From the NCBI RefSeq assembly GCF_000374005.1, contig NZ_KB893167.1, forward strand, positions 186,265 to 250,264: 64,000 nucleotides of DNA, given 5' to 3'. How positions within the stretch are numbered: the first letter of the stretch is position 1; each line of letters opens with the position of its first letter. Both the position numbers and the translations under genes were made by a program. Below are positions 1 through 8,381 of the stretch, piece by piece. A model generated the notes under the pieces. It was not told the DNA's origin. It saw only the letters and a list, made by a program, of their open reading frames with translations, and did no database searches. Origin of the DNA: Kiloniella laminariae DSM 19542 (lineage in GTDB: Bacteria > Pseudomonadota > Alphaproteobacteria > Kiloniellales > Kiloniellaceae).

Positions 1-1050
1 GTTGACGGGATCATCATTATTGATAATCGGGGACTTATTCAGGATTTTAACCCGGCCTGTGAAAAGTTGTTTGGATATGATGCGAGTGAAGTCACGGGGC
101 TGAATGTCAAGGTTCTGATGCCGGAGAGCTATGCGCGTGAACATGATCAGTATCTGCGGAATTATCAGGAGAGCGGTACCGCAAAGATTATCGGTATTGG
201 CCGGGAAGTCACAGGGCGCCGGAAGGATGGCAGTACCTTTCCGATGGAGTTGAGTGTTGGCGAGATCAAGGATGCCACAACCAGCGGACACTATGTTGGC
301 ATTATCCGGGATATTACCGTGAAACATGAAACTGCTCGAAATCAAGAGAAATTGATTGCAGCCTTAACCAGAAGCAACCAGGAACTTGACGAATTTGCCT
401 ATATCGCATCGCATGATTTGAAGGAGCCCTTAAGGGGGTTATTTAATAATGCAATGTTTCTGGAGGAAGATTACACAGAACAACTGGATGAGGTTGGGGT
501 GGCACGGCTCGCCCGTATGCGTAAATTAAGCCAGCGGATGGAAAAACTTATTGATAATCTGTTGTATTTTTCCCGATTGGGCCGGCAAGATTTGGCGATC
601 AAGCCAACGGATTTAAATCATGTTATTCGGGACATATTGTCCATGATCGAAACCTTGATTATGGAAGAGAATGTACAAATAAACATGACTTGTGAATTAC
701 CAGTAATTGTTTGTGATTCTGTCCGTCTTGGGGAGGTTTTCCGTAACTTAATTACCAATTCGATTAAGTATAATGTAAGTAAACACAAGGTGATAGATAT
801 AGGGTTTCACCCCGAAGTTCATGGAAGAAAAGATGTCATTTCTGTAAGCGATAATGGAATTGGGATCGCTGAAGAGTTCTATAGCGATATTTTTACAATA
901 TTCAAACGGCTAAATATAGAAGACGATGATGTGCAAGGTTATGGCGTCGGTTTGACTTTCGTAAAAAAAATTATTGATCGCCATGGTGGTGAAATCTGGT
1001 TAGAATCAAAGCCTGGTTTAGGAACAACATTTTATTTCACTTTGAAATGA
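1..1050 (+). CDS. PAS-domain sensor histidine kinase with FixL-type haem residues (5' end missing)
   Basis: The frame is open from base 1, so the N-terminus lies outside the window. A PAS domain comes first; its His codon at 142-144 and Arg codon at 202-204 lie exactly 20 residues apart in a context (IIGIGREVTGRRKDG) that matches FixL, where the corresponding His is the proximal haem ligand and the Arg contacts bound O2. A short linker leads to a HisKA domain (SHDLKEPLRG, phospho-His codon at 412-414) of the phytochrome-kinase type, then a HATPase domain with SDNGIGI and GYGVGLTFVKKI. No membrane segment is seen in the part present. It overlaps the next gene by ATGA, so the two are translationally coupled and probably partners. 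Haem binding is inferred from the conserved residues. The output is unknown. Confidence 0.88.
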   Translation, partial: VDGIIIIDNRGLIQDFNPACEKLFGYDASEVTGLNVKVLMPESYAREHDQYLRNYQESGTAKIIGIGREVTGRRKDGSTFPMELSVGEIKDATTSGHYVGIIRDITVKHETARNQEKLIAALTRSNQELDEFAYIASHDLKEPLRGLFNNAMFLEEDYTEQLDEVGVARLARMRKLSQRMEKLIDNLLYFSRLGRQDLAIKPTDLNHVIRDILSMIETLIMEENVQINMTCELPVIVCDSVRLGEVFRNLITNSIKYNVSKHKVIDIGFHPEVHGRKDVISVSDNGIGIAEEFYSDIFTIFKRLNIEDDDVQGYGVGLTFVKKIIDRHGGEIWLESKPGLGTTFYFTLK

Positions 1051-1505
1051 GAACCGTTATGCCGGAAAATCACGCATTAAAATCAATTCTATTGGTTGAT
1101 GATAATCGGGATGATTATGAAGCAACGTTACGCAGTTTTCATAAATCATCCCTTATGAACCCTTTGTACTGGTGTAAGAGTGGTCAGGATGCGTTGGATT
1201 ATCTTCATAAAGAAGGTGCGTATGGCGACAATAGAGATCCCTTGCCAGGAATCATTCTTCTTGATCTGAATATGCCCGGCATCGACGGAAGAAAAGTACT
1301 TGAAATTCTTAAGAAAGACTCTGTATTTAAAAAAATACCAATAATTATTTTAACGACGTCAGCAGATGAGAAAAATGTCGATAAATGCTATGAGCTGGGG
1401 GCCAGTACCTATATCCAAAAACCAGTAGGATTTGATGGCCTGATACAAGCAACCAACCGAATTAAAGAATACTGGTTCGGTATCGCTTTACTGCCAGGAG
1501 AGTAA
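1047..1505 (+). CDS. Rcp1-like single-domain response regulator
   Basis: This 152-residue protein is a lone receiver domain without a DNA-binding output. The acidic pair is in LLVDDNRDD (Asp18, Asp19), the phospho-acceptor is Asp73 in LLDLNMPG, and the conserved Lys125 is in QKPVG. The insertion around EGAYGDNRDPLPG is typical of the Rcp1 family, the receivers that accept phosphate from phytochrome-type kinases. The ATG at 1047 overlaps the stop of the upstream kinase, which fits a dedicated kinase-receiver pair. An ATG at 1059 is an alternative start. It probably passes phosphate on or acts by protein contact. Confidence 0.9.
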   Translation: MRTVMPENHALKSILLVDDNRDDYEATLRSFHKSSLMNPLYWCKSGQDALDYLHKEGAYGDNRDPLPGIILLDLNMPGIDGRKVLEILKKDSVFKKIPIIILTTSADEKNVDKCYELGASTYIQKPVGFDGLIQATNRIKEYWFGIALLPGE

Positions 1506-1509
1506 GGTT

Positions 1510-3090
1510 ATGAAAGAGACCCTGCGCATTTTGGTTGTTGATGATTCAGCTGATGACAGAGAACTCTGCTGCAGAGCACTTAAGAAAGCACAGCATTTGG
1601 ATTTTGTTACCCAAGAGAGTTGTAATGCGGACGAGGCTCTTGAGGCGCTGGCTATTGAATCGCCCTATGATTGTGTCCTCTTGGATTATTCTATGCCGGG
1701 GAAAAGTGGTTTCGAAGCTTTAAAGGCTATACGGGCCAAATACAGCTTCTTGCCTGTCGTAATTTTAACTGGGCAAGGGGACGAAGCTATTGCTGTGAAG
1801 GTCATGAAGGGGGGAGCCCAAGATTACCTGACCAAAACGGGCATCACAAGCGAGAGCCTTTCGCACACTGTTTTGATGGCAATTGAGCGATGTGCTTTGT
1901 TAAAATGCATCGAGAAACAGCGGGACAGCCTGGAGACCTTTACCAGGGTTTTAACGCATGACCTGAAGCAGCCCCTACGTATGATCCGCTCCTTTTTACA
2001 GCTTATAGATCAGCAAGAGGGGATGAGTGACAAGAATCAAGAATTTTTTTCGCATGTAATCACGGCAACCAGTAATATGGATGCGTTGATTGACATGGTC
2101 CATTATTATACCCGACTTGATTCGCTTAATGAAGGTGATAATCGGGCTGCTGTTGACCTGAATAAAGTCGTTCGTTCAGTCTTGAGCAATTTGGCCCAGA
2201 CGATTAAGGAGAATAAGGCTGTTATTGAAGCTGAAATTCTTCCTCACGTATTTGCAAACGACATCCAGTTGGTCCAGTTGTTTCAAAATTTAATGTTGAA
2301 CGCAATTATTCACAATAGTTCAAATCAAACGAGGATTAAGATTGATTGTACTGTTGAGGGTACTTGGGCGACGATTAAGTTCAAAGACAATGGTCCAGGT
2401 ATAAAAGCAGACTACCTAAATCGTGTTTTTGATCCCTTTTCCCGCTTTAACCCTAATGGACGGGGATCTGGCCTGGGGTTGGCCATTTGTCAGAAAATTG
2501 TCGAGTATCAGGGAGGAAACATCTGGTGCAAATCCAAGTTGGGGTCAGGGAGCAGTTTTGAATTTACCTTACCTTATGCAGAGGCTGAGAGAACCGAGCA
2601 AACTATAGGGCTCCATGGTAAACAGCAGGAGCAGGATCAAAAAAAGGAAGGTGGAACCGAAGCACTGGCCAATGTTTTGTTGGTCGAGGATGACGAGATG
2701 GATGTTAAATTAGCAAAAATCATGTTGTTCGACAGAGACAAAATACGTTTCAATTTAAAAAGAGCTCGTAATGGTCAAGAGGCACTCGAGATACTTAGAT
2801 CTCTTCCTCCCAGTTTTATTGACCTTGTCTTGCTTGATATCAATATGCCGGTGATGGGTGGCTTTGAGTTTCTTCAGAAATTACGAGATGACCCGGTGTT
2901 AAAGAGCACGCCCGTTATTATGTGTACTACATCAACGTATGATCGTGATATCCGTCATGCGCGAAACCTTGGTGTGGTTGGTTATATTAATAAACCAGTA
3001 TCTTTGGACAAGATACGTCACGGCCTATCTGGTTATCATCGTCTGGATCTGATACCCCAAGGCGAAACGGTGCAGCTTTGCCGTCACTAA
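1510..3090 (+). CDS. hybrid histidine kinase, REC-HisKA-HATPase-REC
   Basis: A soluble 526-residue protein. An N-terminal receiver (Asp11/12, phospho-acceptor Asp59 in LLDYSMPG) is followed by a HisKA helix pair with His150 in LTHDLKQPLR, a HATPase domain (N-box near 260-270, DNGPGI near 293-298, GRGSGLGLAI near 318-326), a Gln/Glu-rich linker, and a second receiver with Asp443 in LLDINMP and a Lys in NKPVS. No sensor or transmembrane domain is present, so input must come from its first receiver. It starts 4 bases after the stop of the Rcp1-like gene, with GGAGAG just upstream. The three genes look like one operon forming a multistep phosphorelay. No DNA-binding output is encoded here. Confidence 0.9.
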   Translation: MKETLRILVVDDSADDRELCCRALKKAQHLDFVTQESCNADEALEALAIESPYDCVLLDYSMPGKSGFEALKAIRAKYSFLPVVILTGQGDEAIAVKVMKGGAQDYLTKTGITSESLSHTVLMAIERCALLKCIEKQRDSLETFTRVLTHDLKQPLRMIRSFLQLIDQQEGMSDKNQEFFSHVITATSNMDALIDMVHYYTRLDSLNEGDNRAAVDLNKVVRSVLSNLAQTIKENKAVIEAEILPHVFANDIQLVQLFQNLMLNAIIHNSSNQTRIKIDCTVEGTWATIKFKDNGPGIKADYLNRVFDPFSRFNPNGRGSGLGLAICQKIVEYQGGNIWCKSKLGSGSSFEFTLPYAEAERTEQTIGLHGKQQEQDQKKEGGTEALANVLLVEDDEMDVKLAKIMLFDRDKIRFNLKRARNGQEALEILRSLPPSFIDLVLLDINMPVMGGFEFLQKLRDDPVLKSTPVIMCTTSTYDRDIRHARNLGVVGYINKPVSLDKIRHGLSGYHRLDLIPQGETVQLCRH

Positions 3091-3135
3091 GTGCTTCTTT
3101 GAGGGCAAAATTCACCAGGCACCATACCATATGTC

Positions 3136-3175
3136 CACAGTAAAGGGCACAGTCTGAGCTGTGCCCTTTACTGTG
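3136..3175. terminator. bidirectional hairpin between convergent genes
   Basis: A perfect 17-bp inverted repeat (3136-3152 and 3159-3175) with a 6-base TCTGAG loop lies between the hybrid kinase gene and the convergent DUF4198 gene. No long T run follows on either strand, so the termination mechanism is not certain, but the position and stability argue for a shared transcription barrier. Confidence 0.7.
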
Positions 3176-3194
3176 CTATCAATGAGAACAGGCC

Positions 3195-3914
3195 TTAGTC
3201 ATGGCTGTGATCAAGTGAAAAGGAGAGGGTGCTGAAATATCCCTCTTCATCAAGTTCTGGGTTATTGTCAATGCTCGATGTATGGCTCACGGCGATAACA
3301 TTAAGTCCTTGATTACGAATTGTGACAGTGGCTTTACCTTGTCCGTCCGTTGTACCGGATGTTGTCTCGCCATCAGTGGTGTATTCGCCAATAACTTTTA
3401 GACCTTCTGCTGGTTTTTCATTGTAATAAACCTGAATAGGCAAACTTTCGCCTTGGTGGAGCGTCAAGGGGTTTATGAGGGGAACAATCTCCAGCTTCAT
3501 GCCGGATGGCGTGAAGGCAGCGACAGTCTTGTCCAGGATGCTGGTCGTGAATTTTGAATAATGCCCGGTAAAAACAGCGCCCGGAGTTTCACTTTTGGCA
3601 GTGTTGTGCCACTTGCCATCTTTGGTTTTTGACCAGTAACCGTTATCAAAAGTCGCAATGAGAACGGCGGTGTTTTTTAGAGGCTTTAGCGTTGCGTGAG
3701 CAGCTGTCTTTTTGATCGTCACTGGTGATTTTGTTCCCTCTTGATCAAGGGAATGGGCTTCGCTGATTTTTTCAAAATCATAATAATCGTCAGAGGCGCC
3801 ATGTCCGTAGACAATTGCCTGGTTGCCAAATCTCTCTGTGATCCAGATGCCATGAGCAGAGGCATTTACAGGGAGGATCAGCAATGTGAGGCAGGTAAGC
3901 AGTATTCTTTTCAT
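3195..3914 (-). CDS. DUF4198-family secreted protein, probable metal-related periplasmic protein
   Basis: The 239-residue product starts at the ATG at 3914, which has AAGGAC upstream. A signal peptide ends at NASA, predicting cleavage before His21, so the mature protein would begin HGIWITERFG. The rest is beta-rich; residues 150-230 look like an Ig/carboxypeptidase-regulatory fold (GESLPIQVYYN, TDGQGKATVTI), and the C-terminus is DHSHD. DUF4198 proteins accompany nickel, cobalt and other metal systems, and many have His as mature first residue. It lies 91 bases downstream of a COG0523 GTPase on the same strand and may be co-transcribed from the Zur-like promoter. The metal is not identified; periplasmic metal binding or delivery is inferred. 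Confidence 0.75.
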   Translation of the reverse strand: MKRILLTCLTLLILPVNASAHGIWITERFGNQAIVYGHGASDDYYDFEKISEAHSLDQEGTKSPVTIKKTAAHATLKPLKNTAVLIATFDNGYWSKTKDGKWHNTAKSETPGAVFTGHYSKFTTSILDKTVAAFTPSGMKLEIVPLINPLTLHQGESLPIQVYYNEKPAEGLKVIGEYTTDGETTSGTTDGQGKATVTIRNQGLNVIAVSHTSSIDNNPELDEEGYFSTLSFSLDHSHD

Positions 3915-4005
3915 ACGAAATAAGTCCTTAAATAAAATTGGGAACGGGTAGGAAAAAGGTGAAGGTTTCTTGCTGGAGTAGGAGGTGGGGGGATTTAGCG
4001 CCCTG

Positions 4006-5196
4006 TTAATTGTCCCAGACTGGAAACAAATCTTGATAGCTGTGCCAGCTATCCGGGGTGAAGCTGTCATCAGGCACCAGGCAATCGTCAAGGGACGCCG
4101 TTATCTCGTCCCGGTCCATGTCTGTGCCAATAAAGACAATTTCATTGCGTCGATCCCCAAAGACACGATCCCAGTTTTTCTCCAGCTGTTCTTTAAAAAA
4201 TTGGTCCTGTGGCCAGCGATCGTTGGGAATGGTGCTCCACCACCTGCCAATAGCTGTTGTGCTGGTTTGACGTCCGGCTTGTGACATCTCTCCAACCCAG
4301 TCGGGTCGCGTTGCCAACCAGAAATGCCCCTTTGACCGCAGGACCCCGGATTGCCTTGCGGCAAGGAATTGTTGAAATTTTTCAGGAATCATCGGGCGCC
4401 GCGCCCGATAGACAAAACTGGAAATGCCATATTCATCGGTCTCAGGAATGTGATCGGCATAACCGTAGAGTTCTTTTGCCCAGAGCGGATGTTCCTGTGC
4501 TTTGTCATAGTCAAAGCGTCTGGTCCAGAGAAGCGTTTCAGTCGGCACTTTGGAATAGTTGCTCAGACACAACTCGGCATCAGGATTAAGGGCTTTAAGT
4601 GTTGCGATAATCCGAATGAGGTCGTCACTGGAAACGAGGTCGGTTTTATTCAGAATGAGAGTGTTGGAGAACTCTATCTGGTCAACGAGGAGATCAACAA
4701 TGTTCCGGTCGCTGTTTTGTTCTGCTTCGGAGAAAGTATCATTTACGGTTTTGTAGGAGTAGTAGTGCTCCAGAAAGCTTGAAGCATCAACGACGGTTAC
4801 CATGTTGTCCAGTTGGGCAAGATCAGACAGGCTAAATCCATTTTCATCCCTGAATTCAAATGTTGCGGCTACGGGCAGGGGCTCTGAAATACCTGAAGAT
4901 TCAATGATCAGATAATCACAGTTTCCCTGGGAAGCGATCCTGGAGACTTCCTTTAACAGGTCTTCGCGTAAGGTGCAGCAGATGCAGCCATTGGTCATTT
5001 CCACAAGAGTTTCGCTGGTTCGGGTGATCTGGCTATCGTGATTTCTTATGAGCTGGGCATCAACATTCACTTCACCCATATCATTAACAATTAAAGCGAA
5101 CTTTTTCTGATCTCTTCTGGCAAGTATGTCTTTTAGAAGAGTCGTTTTCCCGGCTCCGAGGAAACCAGATAAAACCATAACGGGGAGTTTTCGCAT
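4006..5196 (-). CDS. COG0523 (CobW/YciC/ZigA-type) GTP-binding metallochaperone
   Basis: A 396-residue P-loop GTPase. Walker A is GFLGAGKTT (residues 11-19), the family metal-binding CxCC motif is CICC (Cys71, Cys73, Cys74), ESSGISEPLP follows switch II, and NKTD (183-186) gives guanine specificity. The C-terminal CobW_C domain holds FWLATRPDWVGEMSQAGR. Length is normal for the zinc-associated branch. G3E/COG0523 proteins couple GTP hydrolysis to metal delivery into client enzymes. A Zur-like palindrome sits 36 bases upstream of the start, supporting zinc rather than cobalamin. No cobalamin genes are nearby. Confidence 0.85.
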   Translation of the reverse strand: MRKLPVMVLSGFLGAGKTTLLKDILARRDQKKFALIVNDMGEVNVDAQLIRNHDSQITRTSETLVEMTNGCICCTLREDLLKEVSRIASQGNCDYLIIESSGISEPLPVAATFEFRDENGFSLSDLAQLDNMVTVVDASSFLEHYYSYKTVNDTFSEAEQNSDRNIVDLLVDQIEFSNTLILNKTDLVSSDDLIRIIATLKALNPDAELCLSNYSKVPTETLLWTRRFDYDKAQEHPLWAKELYGYADHIPETDEYGISSFVYRARRPMIPEKFQQFLAARQSGVLRSKGHFWLATRPDWVGEMSQAGRQTSTTAIGRWWSTIPNDRWPQDQFFKEQLEKNWDRVFGDRRNEIVFIGTDMDRDEITASLDDCLVPDDSFTPDSWHSYQDLFPVWDN

Positions 5197-5231
5197 TTTA
5201 TTCTCGGTTGATATGATCAGATATATTTAAT

Positions 5232-5249
5232 GGTACGTTATAACATTAC
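5232..5249. promoter_or_regulatory. candidate Zur box upstream of the COG0523 gene
   Basis: Read on the minus strand, the site is GTAATGTTATAACGTACC. Its core GTTATAAC (5237-5244) is a perfect palindrome, extended on both sides by partly symmetric flanks, and it resembles the AT-rich GTTATAAC-centred Zur operators of proteobacteria. It is centred about 44 bases before the ATG at 5196, where it would cover the promoter. No other candidate was seen in this 215-base intergenic region, which must also hold the promoter of the divergent ftsB-like gene. Confidence 0.6.
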
Positions 5250-5411
5250 ATTTAATGAAGACTGTCAAATGTTTCCTGTTCGATCATTCCATAAGCAATT
5301 TGGAGAGGAGGGGTTTGTCTTGGGGGATTAACGCTTTGTTTGTTTCCTAAGCTTACTTTGTCTGTTAACTTGAGGCTTGCATCTTAATTCCAAATGTGAT
5401 TCGATTCCTGA

Positions 5412-5735
5412 ATGTCCTTGTTTAGAGAAATCCATAAGCGCTCTCGCCTGGTTATTCCCCAGGTACTGGGCGCATCACTGGTTGCCTACTTTGCCTATCA
5501 TACGATTGAGGGGGAGAGAGGGTTCTGGTCGTGGATGCATCTCAAGCAAAATCTCGCTGTTAAAACTGTCGAGATGCAAAAAATTTCAGATGATCTTGAT
5601 AAACTCGAATCGCGAGTGGCCCTGTTGCGTCCGGATAATCTAGATCCTGACCTTTTGGAAGAGCGGGCGAGGGAGGTTCTCAATTTTGGACGCGAGAATG
5701 ATTATGTTATTTTACAAAGTCCGGGTTCTCGGTAA
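5412..5735 (+). CDS. ftsB: FtsB/DivIC-like septum formation initiator protein
   Basis: A small bitopic protein of 107 residues. A basic N-terminus is followed by one membrane segment (about 14-32), a coiled-coil stretch (about 44-76: VEMQKISDDLDKLESRV) and the conserved end LEERAREVLNFGRENDYVI, diagnostic of the FtsB/DivIC family. The family forms a complex with FtsL and FtsQ at the division septum. A place just before pdhA is common in alphaproteobacteria. The start has no strong ribosome-binding site; an overlapping frame beginning at 5377 has no family support. Confidence 0.85.
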   Translation: MSLFREIHKRSRLVIPQVLGASLVAYFAYHTIEGERGFWSWMHLKQNLAVKTVEMQKISDDLDKLESRVALLRPDNLDPDLLEERAREVLNFGRENDYVILQSPGSR

Positions 5736-5918
5736 TTAACTAACTATTGTGCAATGCAGCAATTTATTTATTAATTTACCTATTTCAGGTTAACATTGAA
5801 TTATTCTTTGTTTTTCAATAAGATATATCTTGTTGTAATAATCTTTCAATTCGCCTATCCTTGCTGTGGAAATTCTTCATCCTAAGTGATTCACACTTGA
5901 TCTAACGGGATACCACGC

Positions 5919-6956
5919 ATGGCGATTCAAAAAGCGTCCGCAAAACGGGCACCAAGAAAACGCAGTGATTCTTCTGCACTCCCTTCCGATGTAACCAACG
6001 ACCTTCTTCTCGAATTTTATCGTGAAATGCTTTTGATCCGTCGCTTTGAAGAAAAAGCCGGCCAGATGTATGGTATGGGGTTGATTGGTGGTTTCTGTCA
6101 CCTCTACATCGGCCAGGAAGCTGTTGTGGTTGGTATCCAGTCTGCGCTGGAAGATCGGGACACAATCATCACCTCCTATCGCGATCACGGCCATATGCTG
6201 GTTTGCGGCATGGATCCGGATGGTGTCATGGCTGAACTTACCGGGCGTAGCGGTGGCTATTCCAAAGGTAAGGGCGGCTCCATGCATATGTTCAGCGAAG
6301 AAAAAGGCTTTTATGGTGGCCACGGGATCGTTGGCGCCCAGGTTCCAATCGGCACTGGTATTGCCTTCGCCCACAAGTATCTGGAAGAAAATGCGGTTAA
6401 CGTTGCCTATCTTGGCGATGGTGCCCTGAACCAGGGACAGGTCTATGAATCCTTTAACATGGCTTCGCTCTGGGCGCTGCCCGTTGTTTATGTGATCGAG
6501 AACAATCGCTACGGCATGGGAACCTCGACAGAACGTTCTTCGGCCAATTCCACCGAACTTTATCACCGTGGACATGCCTATGGTATTCCCGGTATGCAGG
6601 TTGACGGTATGGATGTGGTTGCCGTTCGAGAAGCCGCCAAGATTGCGGTCGAACATGCGCGCAGCGGCAAGGGGCCTTACATTATGGAGATGATGACCTA
6701 CAGATATCGTGGTCACTCCATGTCTGATCCAGCCAAATATCGCTCCAAAGAAGAAGTCCAGAAGGTTCGTGAAGAACGCGATCCAATTGAGCGCCTTCGT
6801 GCGGTCATGCTCAAGCAGAAGGCAATTGACGAAGCCGGTATGAAAGAGATCGACAAGGAAGTGAAGGCGATCGTTTCAAAGTCTGCCGAATTTGCCCAGT
6901 CTAGCCCTGAGCCAGATCCTTCTGAACTTTACACCGATGTGTACGCTGACGCGTAA
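5919..6956 (+). CDS. pdhA: pyruvate dehydrogenase E1 alpha subunit
   Basis: A 345-residue protein with the thiamine diphosphate motif GDGALNQGQ starting at residue 166 and ending in ENN, the YRGHSMSDPAKYR loop near 262-275, and IGQEA near the N-terminus. It pairs with PdhB to form the E1 heterotetramer that decarboxylates pyruvate and transfers the acetyl group to lipoyl E2. It is the first gene of the pdhA-pdhB-pdhC-lpd run, with 30 bases to pdhB. The N-terminal 20 residues are basic and poorly conserved. Identification is secure. Confidence 0.97.
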   Translation: MAIQKASAKRAPRKRSDSSALPSDVTNDLLLEFYREMLLIRRFEEKAGQMYGMGLIGGFCHLYIGQEAVVVGIQSALEDRDTIITSYRDHGHMLVCGMDPDGVMAELTGRSGGYSKGKGGSMHMFSEEKGFYGGHGIVGAQVPIGTGIAFAHKYLEENAVNVAYLGDGALNQGQVYESFNMASLWALPVVYVIENNRYGMGTSTERSSANSTELYHRGHAYGIPGMQVDGMDVVAVREAAKIAVEHARSGKGPYIMEMMTYRYRGHSMSDPAKYRSKEEVQKVREERDPIERLRAVMLKQKAIDEAGMKEIDKEVKAIVSKSAEFAQSSPEPDPSELYTDVYADA

Positions 6957-6986
6957 GCTGTCCGAGAATTCCGGAGACCAAACATT

Positions 6987-8360
6987 ATGCCAATAGAAAT
7001 TCTTATGCCTGCGCTGTCCCCGACCATGACCGAGGGGAAACTGGCGCGCTGGATGAAAAATGAAGGCGACAAGGTATCATCGGGTGATATCCTGGCCGAA
7101 ATCGAAACTGACAAGGCAACCATGGAAGTCGAGGCCGTTGACGAAGGCGTTCTCGGAAAGATCCTGATTGCAGGGGATACCGATAATGTCGCAGTGAACA
7201 CACCCATTGCACTTCTGCTGGAAGAGGGCGAGAGCGAGGCTGATCTGGCCAAGGCTTCTGCACCAGCACCAGTTGCTGCGCCTAAAGCAGAAGCTCCGGT
7301 AACAAAAACAGAAGCTGCAACCGTATCCGCACCAGCCGCACCAGAAGTCGCCGCTGAAAGTGACTGGGACGGACCTGTGATCAAGACAACGGTTCGGGAT
7401 GCCTTGCGTGATGCTATGGCAGAGGAAATGCGCCGTAACAATAAGGTCTTTCTGATGGGCGAAGAAGTTGCCCAGTATCAGGGGGCTTACAAGATCAGCC
7501 AGGGACTACTGGATGAGTTCGGGGCGAAACGTGTCATTGATACGCCGATTACCGAACATGGTTTTGCCGGACTGGGTGTCGGGGCTGCTTTTTATGGCCT
7601 GAACCCGATTGTCGAGTTCATGACCTTCAACTTTGCCATGCAGGCAATCGATCACATCATCAACTCTGCGGCCAAGACGCGCTATATGTCTGGCGGCCAG
7701 GTCAGCAGCCCGATTGTGTTCCGTGGTCCAAACGGCGTTGCTTCTCGCGTGGGGGCACAGCATTCGCAATGTTATGCCAGCTGGTATGCGCACTGCCCGG
7801 GTCTTAAGGTCGTCTCACCTTATTCTGCCGCAGATGCCAAAGGTTTGCTTAAGTCTGCCATCCGTGATCCAAACCCTGTGATCTTCCTCGAAAACGAGTT
7901 GATGTACGGACAGAGTTTTGATGTGCCGGATACGGATGACTGGATTGTGCCAATTGGCAAGGCCAAGATTGTCCGCCCGGGGACCGATGTCACGATCGTG
8001 ACCTTCTCGCTGATGGTCGGCAAGGCGCTTGCTGCTGCTGAAGAGTTGGCAAAAGAAGGTATCTCTGCCGAGGTAATTGATCTGCGGACAATTCGCCCGC
8101 TTGATACCGAGACAATTCTTGCATCAGTACGCAAGACCAACCGTCTTGTAACCGTTGAAGAGGGCTGGGCTTTCTCTGGCGTCGGGTCCGAAATTTCAGC
8201 CATGGTGATGGAGCAGGCATTCGACTATCTGGATGCGCCAGTCAAGCGTGTTGCCGGTGTTGATGTGCCGCTGCCTTATGCGGCCAATCTGGAACAGCTT
8301 GCTCTGCCACAGAGCTCACACATTGTTTCTGCAGCCAAAGAGGTCTGCTACCGCGCTTAA
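6987..8360 (+). CDS. pdhB: pyruvate dehydrogenase E1 beta subunit with N-terminal lipoyl domain
   Basis: At 457 residues this is longer than a plain E1 beta because a lipoyl domain (about 1-78, lipoyl Lys43 in ETDKATME) is fused in front, joined by an Ala/Pro/Glu-rich flexible linker (about 90-125). The E1 beta part starts near [13 protein letters not shown] and contains [12 protein letters not shown] and [16 protein letters not shown]. The lipoyl fusion is a known alphaproteobacterial trait. GGAG lies upstream of the ATG. It works with PdhA, PdhC and Lpd. Confidence 0.97.
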   Translation: MPIEILMPALSPTMTEGKLARWMKNEGDKVSSGDILAEIETDKATMEVEAVDEGVLGKILIAGDTDNVAVNTPIALLLEEGESEADLAKASAPAPVAAPKAEAPVTKTEAATVSAPAAPEVAAESDWDGPVIKTTVRDALRDAMAEEMRRNNKVFLMGEEVAQYQGAYKISQGLLDEFGAKRVIDTPITEHGFAGLGVGAAFYGLNPIVEFMTFNFAMQAIDHIINSAAKTRYMSGGQVSSPIVFRGPNGVASRVGAQHSQCYASWYAHCPGLKVVSPYSAADAKGLLKSAIRDPNPVIFLENELMYGQSFDVPDTDDWIVPIGKAKIVRPGTDVTIVTFSLMVGKALAAAEELAKEGISAEVIDLRTIRPLDTETILASVRKTNRLVTVEEGWAFSGVGSEISAMVMEQAFDYLDAPVKRVAGVDVPLPYAANLEQLALPQSSHIVSAAKEVCYRA

Positions 8361-8381
8361 GCGGGGCAGGGGAGATATACG

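Noticed and set aside
5877-6716. Long open frame on the minus strand across pdhA
   Set aside because: It lies opposite a secure pdhA, has no ribosome-binding site or family motif, and reflects codon bias of the real gene.
6987-7230. Lipoyl domain on PdhB as a novel fusion
   Set aside because: This fusion is well known in alphaproteobacteria, as is IspDF.
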